Shown here piece by piece: positions 53,773-63,719 of a DNA stretch of 64,000 bases. The stretch is taken from contig LADN01000068.1 in the NCBI GenBank assembly GCA_000961585.1, positions 1 to 64,000 on the forward strand, read 5' to 3'. Made by a program: the position numbers and the translations under genes. Under the pieces are notes generated by a model. The model made no database searches and had not been told where the DNA came from. It was given only the letters and a program-made list of their open reading frames with translations. The DNA is from Peptococcaceae bacterium BRH_c4a. GTDB taxonomy: Bacteria; Bacillota; Desulfotomaculia; Desulfotomaculales; Desulfocucumaceae. How positions within the stretch are numbered: the first letter of the stretch is position 1; each line of letters opens with the position of its first letter.

Positions 53773-55137
53773 TTATTTTAAATTAATCTGACCTTCTAAT
53801 ATATCACCGTGAAGGATTTCGGCCCTCACCGGAATAAATCTTCCCCTCATGGCCTCATTTCCAGTAAAGACCACCCGGAGATAATTGGCGGTATGGCCCT
53901 GCATCATGAGGGGCATACCCTCAGCATCCCCCTCCACCAAAACCTCAACATCCCTCCCCAGATAGCGGGAAGCAAACCGGCCGGCCATTTCTTTTCCCAG
54001 TGCAATCAATTTTTTGCTGCGGTCCTCCTTCACTCCGGGAAACACCTGTCCTGGAAAATCCGCCGCCGGTGTTCCCTTTCTGGGTGAGTATTTAAAGATA
54101 TGCAGACCGGAGAATTTCAGTTCCTCGATAAAACTATATGTATTCAGGAAACTTTCATCATCTTCTCCCGGAAAGCCTGCAATTACATCAGTGGTAACCG
54201 AAACATCGGCAATCCTGTCCCTGATGCAGCCCACCAGATCCCTGAAATGGCCGGTGCTGTAGCTCCTCCTCATGGCGGCCAGTATTTTATCGTCACCGCT
54301 CTGCAGGGGTATATGCAAGTGCGGGCAGAAGGGGGGACCCAGTGCCACCAGGGAAATCAGCTCCTCTGTAACGTCCATGGGCTCCACCGAACTAAGCCTG
54401 ATTCTGGCCAGTCCCTTTATTCCGGCCATCCGCCTCATCAGTCCTGCCAGATTTATCCCAACCGATTTATCCTTCCCGTAAGCTCCGGTATGTATGCCGG
54501 TCAGCACAATCTCCCTGTAGCCTGCACTCACCATGCTGGAAGCCTCTTCCAGCACCTTTTCCGGATCCCGGCTTCTTAAGGGTCCCCGGGCATAAGGCAC
54601 TATGCAGTAAGAACAAAAATTATCGCAGCCCTCCTGTATTTTCAGGAATGCTCTGACCCTGTCGGTGGAGGCTACAGCGGGAAGTTCCTCAAACTCCTTC
54701 ATCCCGGACCGTTCCAGTACGGCGTTAAGTTTCTGGCCTTTTCTCAGTCCTTCCACCCTGTCCACTATTCCCGACTTGTCGGTCGTTCCCACCACCATGT
54801 CCACACCGGGAATCTCCAGCACCTCCCCGGGTGAAACCTGGGAATAGCAGCCGGCCACCACCACCAGGCCCCCGGGGTTGGTATTCACCGCCCTCCGTAT
54901 CAACTGCCTGGATTTGCGGTCTCCCATGTGGGTAACGGTACAGGTATTGATTACATAAACATCGGCCCTGTCTTTAAAGTCCACCACCCGGTAGCCCCTG
55001 GCCCTGAATATCTCTGCTATGGACGACGACTCATACTGGTTCACCTTACACCCCAGAGTGGTTATAGCCACAGTCTTTCCACCGTCGGGCGGCCAGCATT
55101 CAAGAACGTATCCGGTTGTCCGGGATTTTTTATCCAT
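53773..55137 (-). CDS. mtaB: tRNA t6A37 methylthiotransferase MtaB
   Basis: A radical-SAM enzyme of 454 residues that turns t6A into ms2t6A at position 37 of tRNAs reading ANN codons. The N-terminal UPF0004 domain has TLGCKVNQYES with its Cys, and further Cys residues in NTCTV and AGCYS for the auxiliary Fe-S cluster. The radical-SAM motif is CDNFCSYC. A C-terminal TRAM domain follows. ATG at 55137 with AGGAGGG about 9 nt upstream; a GTG at 55146 overlaps the spacer. Next to rsmE. Confidence 0.95.
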   Translation of the reverse strand: MDKKSRTTGYVLECWPPDGGKTVAITTLGCKVNQYESSSIAEIFRARGYRVVDFKDRADVYVINTCTVTHMGDRKSRQLIRRAVNTNPGGLVVVAGCYSQVSPGEVLEIPGVDMVVGTTDKSGIVDRVEGLRKGQKLNAVLERSGMKEFEELPAVASTDRVRAFLKIQEGCDNFCSYCIVPYARGPLRSRDPEKVLEEASSMVSAGYREIVLTGIHTGAYGKDKSVGINLAGLMRRMAGIKGLARIRLSSVEPMDVTEELISLVALGPPFCPHLHIPLQSGDDKILAAMRRSYSTGHFRDLVGCIRDRIADVSVTTDVIAGFPGEDDESFLNTYSFIEELKFSGLHIFKYSPRKGTPAADFPGQVFPGVKEDRSKKLIALGKEMAGRFASRYLGRDVEVLVEGDAEGMPLMMQGHTANYLRVVFTGNEAMRGRFIPVRAEILHGDILEGQINLK

Positions 55138-55185
55138 CCGGGGCACCCTCCTATAATAGAACTCAGAACTCAGAATAATTACAGT

Positions 55186-55923
55186 CTATCCTAAGTCTCC
55201 CCATTTGTGCATTACCAACGCCACACAAACCGGCCCGGCAGTCTCGGTCCTTAATATCCTGGGCCCCAGAGAAACGGTAATAACTCCCCTCTGACGGGCT
55301 TCCTCCACCTCATGTGATTCGAAACCACCCTCGGGGCCTATAAATATGTAGACCGTGCCCGGGCTATCCGGCGGCAGCGCTTCTCTCAGGGAGCGGTTTT
55401 TTTCGTCCTCCCAGGGCATATAGGCTGCAGCACCTTCCGGTATTGAAGCCAGCACCTGGCCCAATTTCTGGGGGGCGGATACCCCGGGAACGGCTGGACG
55501 GCGGCACTGCTTGGCTGCTTCCATGGCCACCCTCTGCCAGCGTACCTGCTTTTCGGAGGATTTTCCGCCTTCCAGGCGAACCACCGACCTGTGGCATATG
55601 GTGGGGATTATCCCGGACACCCCCAGCTCGGTACACTTTTGAATGGTCAAATCCATTTTTTCGCCCTTTGCCAATCCCTGAACCAGTATAACTTTAAGGG
55701 GAGGTTCACCACCGGGATTAAATTCCTCAATCTTACGGCAGGTCACCTCATCCTTGCCCAGGCTGTGAATAACGGCCCTGGCCGCCCTGCCGGCTCCGTC
55801 CAGTATTTCCACCGGATCGCCGGGCTTAAGGCGTAAAACCTTGACCATGTGTTGCACATCCGGGCCCCTTACCACAGGGTTGTCCTGATTAAACTGATCC
55901 GGGGATATAAAGAAACGATGCAT
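55186..55923 (-). CDS. rsmE: 16S rRNA m3U1498 methyltransferase RsmE
   Basis: A SPOUT methyltransferase of 245 residues. N-terminal PUA-like domain (MHRFFISP start, then HMVKVLRLKPGD), and a C-terminal knot with FIGPEGGF near 195 and LGPRILRTETA near 225 binding SAM. AAGGTGG lies about 10 nt before the ATG at 55923. Its usual neighbour prmA lies upstream, with a 140-nt repeat patch between. Confidence 0.95.
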   Translation of the reverse strand: MHRFFISPDQFNQDNPVVRGPDVQHMVKVLRLKPGDPVEILDGAGRAARAVIHSLGKDEVTCRKIEEFNPGGEPPLKVILVQGLAKGEKMDLTIQKCTELGVSGIIPTICHRSVVRLEGGKSSEKQVRWQRVAMEAAKQCRRPAVPGVSAPQKLGQVLASIPEGAAAYMPWEDEKNRSLREALPPDSPGTVYIFIGPEGGFESHEVEEARQRGVITVSLGPRILRTETAGPVCVALVMHKWGDLG

Positions 55924-55934
55924 GATACACGCCA

Positions 55935-56075
55935 CCTTGGTAGTTGGTAATTGGTAATTGGTATTTTGGTAATAGGTATTTGGTATTTGGTATTTGGTAT
56001 TTGGTCGTTGGTCGTTGGTCGTTGGTCGTTGGTAAAAGCTTACAGCACATAACCTATAACCTACAACCTATAAAC
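55935..56075. repeat. Large patch of 7-nt arrays between prmA and rsmE
   Basis: In one patch: GGTAATT-type units, four GGTATTT units, four GGTCGTT units and ATAACCT-type units. The unit changes along the patch while the 7-nt period is kept. Confidence 0.85.
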
Positions 56076-56998
56076 TACGGCTTTCTCGCCAGAAAAGCGG
56101 TCCATTCCCCTTCATTGAGAGTTTTAATGATGGTGAGTCCTGATCCCGTCAGAGCCCGGTCCATTTCCTCCCGTCTGTGGGATATTATGCCCGAGGTTAT
56201 AAATCTCCCGCCCGGCTTTAACAGAGTACAGGCCCGGGGTAAGAGCGTCAGTATTATATCGGCCACAATATTGGCCACAACTATATCCGCCGGCATGTCA
56301 ACACCATCCAGGAGGTTGCCTTCCCAGACTTCAATCCGGTCCTGCAGGCCGTTTTGTTTTACATTCTCCCTGGCCGTCCTAACGGCCACGCCGTCGAAGT
56401 CCATGGCCAGCACCCGGGCTGCCCCCAGTCTGGCCGCAGCTATGGCCAGTATTCCCGACCCGGTGCCCACGTCCAGCACGGCTTCACCGCCCCTGACCGC
56501 ATCTTCCAGCAGGGTCATGCACATGGTGGTGGTGGGGTGTGTTCCGCAGCCAAAGGCCATTCCAGGGTCCATTTCGATCACTAAAAGTCCCTTATCCTCC
56601 CCGGCGGCCTCCCAGGTAGGCCTGACCAGGAAGCTTTTACCTACTCTCACAGGATGATAAAAATCCCTCCACCGTTCCAGCCAGTTGCTGTCCTCCATTT
56701 CAACGATGCAAAGGCCCGACGGGTAGGAAGAGTTGATACTGCCCAGGGCCTCCCGCAATTCCTCCAGCCTTTCCCGGATCTTCCCGTCATCCGGGAGATA
56801 CCCTTTAATAAGAGGAGGATCCTCTGGATTTACAGTCACATCCATGGCTATCGTTTCACTGTTCCCCTGACTCAGCAGATCATAAATTAGGGCGGGGTCC
56901 TCTATCACAACCCCGCCTGTTCCAATAAAATCAAATATGCAACTAACTGCGTCCATATCATCACGATTGACGCATACCGTTATTTCCATCCATTTCAA
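56075..56998 (-). CDS. prmA: Ribosomal protein L11 methyltransferase
   Basis: A protein methyltransferase of about 307 residues that trimethylates L11. N-terminal substrate-recognition domain, then a Rossmann SAM domain with VLDVGTGSGILAIAAA near 175 and the NIVADI motif near 240. The start is TTG at 56998 or ATG three codons in; neither ribosome site is strong. It belongs to the heat-shock/ribosome-modification run after dnaJ. Confidence 0.93.
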   Translation of the reverse strand: MKWMEITVCVNRDDMDAVSCIFDFIGTGGVVIEDPALIYDLLSQGNSETIAMDVTVNPEDPPLIKGYLPDDGKIRERLEELREALGSINSSYPSGLCIVEMEDSNWLERWRDFYHPVRVGKSFLVRPTWEAAGEDKGLLVIEMDPGMAFGCGTHPTTTMCMTLLEDAVRGGEAVLDVGTGSGILAIAAARLGAARVLAMDFDGVAVRTARENVKQNGLQDRIEVWEGNLLDGVDMPADIVVANIVADIILTLLPRACTLLKPGGRFITSGIISHRREEMDRALTGSGLTIIKTLNEGEWTAFLARKP

Positions 56999-57027
56999 GG
57001 CATTTTACCCACCTATAATAGTAGTAA

Positions 57028-57118
57028 GTCATCGGTCGTCAGACGTCAGACTTGTAGACATTTGACTTTTATCAAACGTTTTTTATAACTGACGTCCGAC
57101 GTCTGACGACCGATATCC
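57028..57118. repeat. Hairpin built from inverted 7-nt arrays
   Basis: GTCAGAC-type units at the left (57028-57055) pair with GTCTGAC-type units at the right (57090-57118) around an AT-rich loop. Located between dnaJ and prmA. Confidence 0.8.
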
Positions 57119-57122
57119 TGTA

Positions 57123-58244
57123 TTACCCCATGAAGGCGCCCTTGACCTTCTCAAAGAAGCCCTTTTCGCCGGGAGCTGGGTTCTCATTGCCCAGTTTGGC
57201 GAATTCCTGCAAAAGCTCTTTTTGCTTTTCGGTAAGCCTTGTGGGTGTTACCACCTTTACCCGCACATGCTGGTCACCCCGGCCGTGGCCGTGCAGATCG
57301 AGTATTCCCCTTCCTCTCAGCCTGAACACCGACCCGCTCTGGGTTCCCTCGGGAACCTTGACCCGGGCCTTGCCGTCCAGGGTATCCACCTCTATTTCAT
57401 CCCCCAGGGCCGCCTGGGAAAAACTCACGGAAATCTCTACTATAACATTGTTGCCTTCCCTACGGAAAAATTTGTGGGCCTTTACATATATATAAACATA
57501 AAGATCCCCCCTGGGCCCGCCCCTCAATCCGGACTCGCCCTCTCCGGAAACCCTCAGCCTGGTGCCGCTGTCAACCCCGGCAGGTATCTTTACGTGTATA
57601 CTTCTGGTCTTCCTGACCTGACCGGCCCCGTGGCAGGTGGGGCATGGCTTCTCAATTATCTTTCCGGCCCCCCGGCAGCGGTCACAGGTCCTTGATTGCA
57701 CCACACGGCCAAAGGGAGTGTTCTGGGCGTACTGTATCTGCCCTGACCCGTTGCAGGCCGGGCAAGCCTGGGCCTTTGTCCCGGGGGCGGCCCCGGCGCC
57801 GCCGCAGGTACCGCACTCTTCGTTCCGGGGTACTTTTATGTCCTTTTCCAATCCGAAGGCTGCCTCTTCAAAACTGATTTCCATGTCCAGCCTCAGATCT
57901 GAGCCCTTTTCCGGACCTCTCCTGCCCCTGCCCCCGCCTCCGAAAAACATGTCGAATATATCACCTAAACCATCGCCAAATCCTCCAAAGCCCCCCTCAA
58001 ACCCACCGAACCCCTGTCCGTTATTGGCCGCATGACCGAATCGGTCGTAATTTGCCCGCTTCTCAGGGTCGTTCAGTACTTCATAGGCCTCGGCAATCTC
58101 TTTGAATTTCTCTTCGGCATCCTTCTTGTCCGGGTTGGCATCGGGGTGGTACTGGCGGGCCATCTTCCTGAATGCTTTTTTAAGTTCGTCGGCGGAAGCC
58201 TGCTTGGAAACCCCCAGCACTTCGTAATAGTCACGTTTGGCCAT
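57123..58244 (-). CDS. dnaJ: Chaperone protein DnaJ
   Basis: A type I J-protein of 373 residues, DnaK's co-chaperone. J domain 1-70 with HPD in YHPDANP near 32-34, a Gly/Phe-rich region (75-110), and four zinc-binding CxxCxGxG repeats ([32 protein letters not shown]; 145-210), then two client-binding domains. GGGGGTGG lies upstream of the ATG. Third of grpE-dnaK-dnaJ; 134 nt with 7-nt arrays separate it from dnaK. Confidence 0.97.
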   Translation of the reverse strand: MAKRDYYEVLGVSKQASADELKKAFRKMARQYHPDANPDKKDAEEKFKEIAEAYEVLNDPEKRANYDRFGHAANNGQGFGGFEGGFGGFGDGLGDIFDMFFGGGGRGRRGPEKGSDLRLDMEISFEEAAFGLEKDIKVPRNEECGTCGGAGAAPGTKAQACPACNGSGQIQYAQNTPFGRVVQSRTCDRCRGAGKIIEKPCPTCHGAGQVRKTRSIHVKIPAGVDSGTRLRVSGEGESGLRGGPRGDLYVYIYVKAHKFFRREGNNVIVEISVSFSQAALGDEIEVDTLDGKARVKVPEGTQSGSVFRLRGRGILDLHGHGRGDQHVRVKVVTPTRLTEKQKELLQEFAKLGNENPAPGEKGFFEKVKGAFMG

Positions 58245-58300
58245 AAAAACACCACCCCCTGGTCAAAACATTTCACCTAACAGAATAACACAGTATCTGG

Positions 58301-58379
58301 ACAGAATCCAGAATTCAGAATCCAGAATTTAAACCCCTATCGCCAATAATATTCTGTCTCCTATCTCCTGTCTCCTGGC
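58301..58379. repeat. 7-nt arrays between dnaK and dnaJ
   Basis: CAGAATC-type units (58302-58330) and CTCCTGT-type units (58348-58378) lie within the operon. They must be transcribed if dnaJ depends on the hrcA promoter. Confidence 0.8.
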
Positions 58380-60217
58380 TATTTTTCCTCTTTAACCTCA
58401 TAATCAGCGTCTACAACATTTTCGTCCTTCTTTCCATCCTTGGCCGCATCACCGGCCGGATTTGCGCCGGGCTGCTGCTGTTCCACCTTTTGCTGGTACA
58501 AAAGGGTGGTCAATTCGTACAGGGGCTGGGTCACCGCTTCCAACTTCTGCTTGATTAACTCCATGCCGCCGTCCTTAACGGCCTCTTTCAGTTCTTCAAC
58601 GGCCTTATTTACAACATCAACTTTTTCCTTGTCGGCCTTGTCACCAAGCTCCTTGACGGTTTTTTCCGCCTGGTATATTACGCTGTCGGCCTGGTTGCGC
58701 AGCTCCACTTCCTCTTTGCGCTTGAGGTCGGCCTCGGCAAAGGACTCAGCCTCCCTGACCATCTTATCGATTTCCTGATCAGAAATCCCGCCCCCACCGC
58801 TTATGGTTATGCTCTGGGCCGTTCCGACGGCCATATCCTTGGCCGAGACATTTACAATTCCGTTAACGTCTATATCGAACTTGACCTCTATCTGGGGAAT
58901 GCCCCTGGGCGCCGGGGGTATTCCGGCAAGGGTGAACCTCCCCAGTGATCTGTTGTCCGCAGCCATTGCCCTCTCACCCTGCAGCACGTTAATCTCAACT
59001 GTGGTCTGCCCGTCTGCGGCGGTGGAGAATATCTGGCTCTTGGAGCTGGGAATGGTGGTATTCCTTTCAATGAGCTTGGTGAACACCCCGCCCAGTGTTT
59101 CAATTCCCAGGGAAAGGGGAGTCACGTCCAGCAAGAGAACGTCCTTCACCTCTCCGGACAGCACCCCGGCCTGGATGGCGGCGCCAACGGCCACGCACTC
59201 ATCGGGGTTGATACCCTTGTGGGGCTCTTTGCCCAGGAACTTACGGATTGCATCCTGCACGGCCGGAATCCTGGTGGAGCCTCCCACCATCAGCACCTTG
59301 TGAATGTCCTTGGGGTCAAGCCCCGAATCTGACAGCGCCTGCCTGGTGGGGCCCATGGTTTTTTCCACCAAATCGGCTGTCAGCTCGTCAAATTTAGCCC
59401 TGGTGAGACTGATGTCCAGGTGTTTGGGGCCGTTGGCGTCTGCTGTTATAAAAGGCAGGTTTACATTGGTGCTGGCCACGCCGCTCAGCTCGATCTTGGC
59501 TTTTTCAGCCGCCTCCTTAAGCCTCTGCATAGCCATGCGGTCATTTCGCAGGTCAATACCGGAATCCTTTTTAAATTCAGTTACCAGCCATTCCATCACC
59601 CGCTGATCGAAGTCGTCCCCGCCCAGGCGGTTGTTGCCGCTGGTGGCCTTGACCTCGAATACGCCCTCTCCCAACTCCAGTATGGAAACGTCAAAGGTTC
59701 CCCCGCCCAGGTCAAAAACCAGTACCGTCTGATCCTCTTCCTTGTCCAGCCCGTATGCCAGGGCAGCGGCGGTAGGTTCGTTGATTATCCGCAGCACTTC
59801 CAGCCCGGCAATTTTCCCCGCATCCTTGGTAGCCTGGCGCTGTGAGTCGGTAAAATAGGCAGGTACTGTGATTACCGCCTGTTCGATCTTCTGACCGAGA
59901 TATGCCTCGGCGTCCGCCCTCATCTTTTGCAGCACCATGGCTGATATTTCCTGGGGAGAGTAATTCTTTCCGTCTATATCCACCTTGTAATTGGTGCCCA
60001 TATGGCGTTTAATGGAACTTATAGTGCGGTCGGGGTTGCTCACGGCCTGCCTTTTGGCCACCTGACCCACCAACCGTTCTCCTGTTTTTGAAAACCCCAC
60101 CACCGAAGGGGTTGTGCGGCCTCCTTCAGCATTGGTTATAACCACAGCCTCCCCGCCTTCCATTACGGCCACGCAGGAATTGGTGGTGCCCAAATCAATA
60201 CCTATTACCTTACCCAT
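58379..60217 (-). CDS. dnaK: Chaperone protein DnaK (Hsp70)
   Basis: An Hsp70 of 612 residues. The ATPase domain starts with [13 protein letters not shown]; phosphate loops and DLGGGTFD near 170 are intact; the linker [13 protein letters not shown] precedes the substrate-binding domain (about 365-). A helical lid follows, and the tail ends in charged residues. GGGAGGTT lies before the ATG. It is downstream of grpE by 95 nt and controlled through CIRCE/HrcA at the head of the operon (inference). Confidence 0.98.
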   Translation of the reverse strand: MGKVIGIDLGTTNSCVAVMEGGEAVVITNAEGGRTTPSVVGFSKTGERLVGQVAKRQAVSNPDRTISSIKRHMGTNYKVDIDGKNYSPQEISAMVLQKMRADAEAYLGQKIEQAVITVPAYFTDSQRQATKDAGKIAGLEVLRIINEPTAAALAYGLDKEEDQTVLVFDLGGGTFDVSILELGEGVFEVKATSGNNRLGGDDFDQRVMEWLVTEFKKDSGIDLRNDRMAMQRLKEAAEKAKIELSGVASTNVNLPFITADANGPKHLDISLTRAKFDELTADLVEKTMGPTRQALSDSGLDPKDIHKVLMVGGSTRIPAVQDAIRKFLGKEPHKGINPDECVAVGAAIQAGVLSGEVKDVLLLDVTPLSLGIETLGGVFTKLIERNTTIPSSKSQIFSTAADGQTTVEINVLQGERAMAADNRSLGRFTLAGIPPAPRGIPQIEVKFDIDVNGIVNVSAKDMAVGTAQSITISGGGGISDQEIDKMVREAESFAEADLKRKEEVELRNQADSVIYQAEKTVKELGDKADKEKVDVVNKAVEELKEAVKDGGMELIKQKLEAVTQPLYELTTLLYQQKVEQQQPGANPAGDAAKDGKKDENVVDADYEVKEEK

Positions 60218-60312
60218 TGGAACCTCCCTTTCACGACTAGAATTTATATTTAAGATTGTTTTATTCTACGCTTATTCTGAACAGTAAAGGTCTTTTGACG
60301 CCTGAAGCCGGT

Positions 60313-60912
60313 TCAGACGGCCACCTTGACCATGGCCGGCCTGATAACTTTCCCCTTCAGGGTATAGCCCTTCCTGAATTCCTCAATAACTGTGTTTTCA
60401 GGCTGATCGCTGTTTTCTTCTCTCATTACCGCCTCATGCACCTCGGGGTTAAACTGCTCACCCACGGACGGGATTGGCTCCAGCCCTTCCCTTGTTAAAA
60501 TATCCTGTATCTGCCGGCTGATCATTTCCACTCCTTCGGCCAGCTTTCCGAGGTCATTGTTTTTGGCCCCCAGCGCCCTTTCAAAATTATCCATTATGGG
60601 TAACAGTGAGGCAATAACCTGCTCACCTGCATATTTTAGGAGATCTTCCCTCTCCCTGGCCACCCGCTTCCTGAAGTTGTCAAAATCCGCCTGCAGCCTT
60701 GCCAGTCGGTTAAAATAATCTTCTGACCGTGCTTTTTCCCGGGTCAGCAGCTCCATCAAATTTTCCTGATCCTGACTCTCCTCCGGCCCTTCTCCTCCAC
60801 CGGAATCCCAGGCTTCTCCGGAATCCTCCGGCGGATCATTTACATACTGCTCCTCTTCATGAAGGCTGTTTTCTTTTCCGGCCCCCACTGCATCAATCTC
60901 CCTTTCCTGCAT
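60313..60912 (-). CDS. grpE: Nucleotide exchange factor GrpE
   Basis: A 199-residue exchange factor for DnaK. Acidic, disordered N-terminus (1-55), a long coiled coil (about 55-110: RLQADFDNFRKRVARER) and a C-terminal beta domain (ending near GYTLKGKVIRPAMVKVAV). GAGGTGGG lies upstream of the ATG. It follows the chaperonin gene by 54 nt rather than hrcA directly. Confidence 0.96.
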   Translation of the reverse strand: MQEREIDAVGAGKENSLHEEEQYVNDPPEDSGEAWDSGGGEGPEESQDQENLMELLTREKARSEDYFNRLARLQADFDNFRKRVAREREDLLKYAGEQVIASLLPIMDNFERALGAKNNDLGKLAEGVEMISRQIQDILTREGLEPIPSVGEQFNPEVHEAVMREENSDQPENTVIEEFRKGYTLKGKVIRPAMVKVAV

Positions 60913-60966
60913 ATAATTCCCACCTCGCTGTTTGGCTTCAATTTACAACTGTACCGGGGCTAACTG

Positions 60967-62520
60967 TCAGTTTTCCCTCTGATCCCGCTCTTCACGCTTT
61001 TTAATAATGGTATCTATCCTTAAAATGGCCTCTGCAATTTCACCGGCGGCCTTCAAGGCATAGGTTTTCACGGGTGCGGGGTCGGTTACCCCTATCTCAT
61101 ACATGTCTTCTATTTCACCGGTATCGCAGTCCACCGCCAGGGAATCCTTCCCTGTTTCGGTCTGGGCCGCAATAACATCCCCCAGCTTTTCCAGGGGATT
61201 GAACCCGGCGTTACTTACTATCTGAGACATAGGCCTCTTCAGGGCTTCCACCACACAGTCCACACCATAAACCGACATCCCGCGGGTACCGGATCTTATC
61301 TTTTCAACATCCAGGGCAGCGGCCAGTTCCACCGATCCCCCGCCCGGAACAACTCCGCCCCTTACCGCTGCCTGTACAGCGGCGGCGGCATCCCTGGCAA
61401 TACGCTGGCGCTCACCAACCACCTCGGCGGTGGCGGCGCCCACCAGCACCGTGGCCATTGATTTGCCCACACCGTCCTGCACCCAGACCTGCTCCAGTTT
61501 CTCATCGTTATACACCCTGCGGGCCTGCCCCAGAAAACTCCCCAGTTGCGCAGAATCCTTTCTGAGCCCGTTTCTCTTAATCATGCGGGCGCCGGTATGA
61601 TCAGCAGCCTTGCGCAGATCACCGGACAATACCCTCTGTATTACCATAATGCCGGCATCGGTCAGTATTTCCTCGGCTGCCTCATCCACCCCCCGGTCCG
61701 CCAGCACCACTTTCACGCCCATTTCCACTATTTTATGAATGTTGTCCCTGAACTGGTTTTGCAGTTCCATATAGCGGGCAAAGCCAGCCTCGGTGGACAG
61801 CGCCTCTTCCTCTATCTCCTCTGGCTCCAGGGCGTCATCCACCACAAGAATGAGGGCGTCTTCCGCCTCCACCGGCATTTGCCGGTTCATCCTCTCTTTA
61901 CCGATAATTACTCCCCTGAATACCTGGTTTTCTGCCCCTTCTTCGGAAACCACGGTATCCGCCAGCCTGAAAGCGCGGTCCATAATTTTTTCCCTGCCCA
62001 CCATTTCGGCGGCCTGCACCACAAGATCGGCTATATCCTGATGCCCCCTGCCGGCAATCAGCGCCACCTGTTTGACCATGGGATCCCGGATGTCTTCAAT
62101 GGTCCTAACCCGGCTTTTTATAGCGCCAATTCCAGCCTGGATCCCGGCCTTTAATCCCTCGATAACCCGGGCCACCGGCACACCCCTGGATACCTGCTCA
62201 ACACCCAGGCCCACCAGCGCCCCCGCCAGAACGGTGGCTGTGGTGGTGCCGTCGCCTATTTCCTCCTGCTGGGCCCTGGCAATGTTAATAAGCATCCTGG
62301 CCGCCGGGTGATTGGCTTCCATCATTGTCAGTATAGTTACACCATCATTGGTTATAACCACTTCCCCGAATTTATCCACCAGCATGGTGTCCAGTCCTTT
62401 GGGCCCCAGTGTTCCCTCCACCGCAGAGGCAATGGCCCTGATGGCGCTGGCGTTGGAAATCAAGGCGGCCATGCGCTCGTTCACCTCTGACCCGGTGCTG
62501 GCCTGCTGTTTCAGACTCAT
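60967..62520 (-). CDS. Archaeal-type (group III) chaperonin in the dnaK operon
   Basis: A protein of 517 residues that aligns with thermosome/CCT subunits, not with GroEL. Motifs: GTLGPKGLDTMLVD near 37-50, TNDGVTIL near 58, GDGTTTATVLAG near 88-99 (ATP site), and GGVVPGGGSVELA near 375. It has a built-in lid region and needs no GroES. Group III chaperonins of this type have been described in a few Firmicutes such as Carboxydothermus. ATG with GGAGATAA upstream, 4 nt after the hrcA stop, so it is under the same CIRCE control. Confidence 0.95.
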   Translation of the reverse strand: MSLKQQASTGSEVNERMAALISNASAIRAIASAVEGTLGPKGLDTMLVDKFGEVVITNDGVTILTMMEANHPAARMLINIARAQQEEIGDGTTTATVLAGALVGLGVEQVSRGVPVARVIEGLKAGIQAGIGAIKSRVRTIEDIRDPMVKQVALIAGRGHQDIADLVVQAAEMVGREKIMDRAFRLADTVVSEEGAENQVFRGVIIGKERMNRQMPVEAEDALILVVDDALEPEEIEEEALSTEAGFARYMELQNQFRDNIHKIVEMGVKVVLADRGVDEAAEEILTDAGIMVIQRVLSGDLRKAADHTGARMIKRNGLRKDSAQLGSFLGQARRVYNDEKLEQVWVQDGVGKSMATVLVGAATAEVVGERQRIARDAAAAVQAAVRGGVVPGGGSVELAAALDVEKIRSGTRGMSVYGVDCVVEALKRPMSQIVSNAGFNPLEKLGDVIAAQTETGKDSLAVDCDTGEIEDMYEIGVTDPAPVKTYALKAAGEIAEAILRIDTIIKKREERDQREN

Positions 62521-62524
62521 TTGG

Positions 62525-63568
62525 TTATCTCCATCCCTTGAACATTTTTTCCAGGGTGTCAGACAGATTCCTGGTCATGTGCTCAACAACGCTGATCACC
62601 CAGGCGTAGTCCATTCTGGTGGGTCCAAGCACACCCATGGCGCCCACCGGCTTGCCATCCACGTGGTAGGTGGCCACCACTACGCTGCACTCCTTAACCT
62701 CTTCCGCGTTCATCTCACTGCCAATGCAAACAGTAACGCCTTCCCCCGAGGTGCTCCTTTCCAGCAGATTGCGCAGCAAATCCTCGTGCTCCAGGAGTCC
62801 CAGAAGGCTTTTAACCTTTTCAATATTGTGAAATTCGGGCTGATTCAGTATGTTGAATACTCCGCCCATGTATATTTTATCTTCCCTGTTCAGGGTCAGC
62901 CCCTGCTGTATCAGGTGCATGGCCAGATCAAGAATATTCTTGTGCCTGGAAAGCTCGAAATAAATCTCTCTGATCAGGGTAAGCTTTATTTTGTCAATGG
63001 TAAGCCCCTGCAGCTTGGCGTTAAAAACCTCGGAGATGGTGTCCAGATCTACCTGGGTAACCTCCCCTGGCACCTGGATCATGTTGTGCTGCAAAGCCCC
63101 GGTGCTGAGAACCACAATGATCATTGCCTGCCCCTGGCTCATCAGCACCAGCTTTATATGCTTGAAAGCGCTGGTGTCGGCCCTGGGTGTCATGATCATG
63201 GAGGCAAAATTGGTCATCTGGGAGAGTATTGAACTGGTGCGGTTTACCACCTGCCCGATGTCCTTAATTTTTTTTTCGTATCCCCTACGGATGGTCTCCT
63301 CTTCCTGGCTGGTTAAATCCTTTTTCTTCATCAGAAAATCCACATAATACCGGTAACCCTTCTGGGATGGAATTCTACCGGCCGATGTATGGGGCTGCTC
63401 TATATAACCCAGATCTTCCAGGTCCGACATCTCATTCCTAATGGTGGCAGGACTTACTCCAAGATCGAATTTCCGGGCAATGGTCCGTGATCCCACCGGT
63501 TCGGCGGTGGAAATATAGTCCGCAATAATGGCCATCAATACCTGCTGCTTACGGATATCCATTTTCAT
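62525..63568 (-). CDS. hrcA: Heat-inducible transcription repressor HrcA
   Basis: A repressor of 347 residues that binds CIRCE. The N-terminal winged helix has GSRTIARKFDLGVSPATIRNEM split over 22-43, with the typical LEDLGYIEQPHTSAGRIPS segment following; the GAF-like dimerisation domain follows. GGTGATC lies before the ATG. A perfect CIRCE lies 20 nt upstream, so it represses itself and the chaperone genes behind it. Confidence 0.97.
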   Translation of the reverse strand: MKMDIRKQQVLMAIIADYISTAEPVGSRTIARKFDLGVSPATIRNEMSDLEDLGYIEQPHTSAGRIPSQKGYRYYVDFLMKKKDLTSQEEETIRRGYEKKIKDIGQVVNRTSSILSQMTNFASMIMTPRADTSAFKHIKLVLMSQGQAMIIVVLSTGALQHNMIQVPGEVTQVDLDTISEVFNAKLQGLTIDKIKLTLIREIYFELSRHKNILDLAMHLIQQGLTLNREDKIYMGGVFNILNQPEFHNIEKVKSLLGLLEHEDLLRNLLERSTSGEGVTVCIGSEMNAEEVKECSVVVATYHVDGKPVGAMGVLGPTRMDYAWVISVVEHMTRNLSDTLEKMFKGWR

Positions 63569-63587
63569 GCCGGATCACCATCCCTTG

Positions 63588-63614
63588 TTAGCACTCTCTT
63601 GCATCGAGTGCTAA
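63588..63614. promoter_or_regulatory. CIRCE operator
   Basis: TTAGCACTC-N9-GAGTGCTAA is a perfect match to the consensus, lying between the predicted transcription start and hrcA. It is the binding site of HrcA. Confidence 0.97.
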
Positions 63615-63626
63615 TCCTATACGTAA

Positions 63627-63655
63627 AAAATAGCACCCGATATATAATTTGTCAA
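63627..63655 (-). promoter_or_regulatory. Sigma-A promoter of the hrcA operon
   Basis: On the minus strand TTGACA (63650-63655, perfect) is followed after 17 nt by TATTTT (63627-63632). CIRCE begins about 13 nt downstream of the -10 box. Confidence 0.85.
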
Positions 63656-63719
63656 GCGTAACCGCAAACAAAAAAATGTTGTACACTTAATTAGGATAAC
63701 CTGTTTGCCTTAAAAAATA

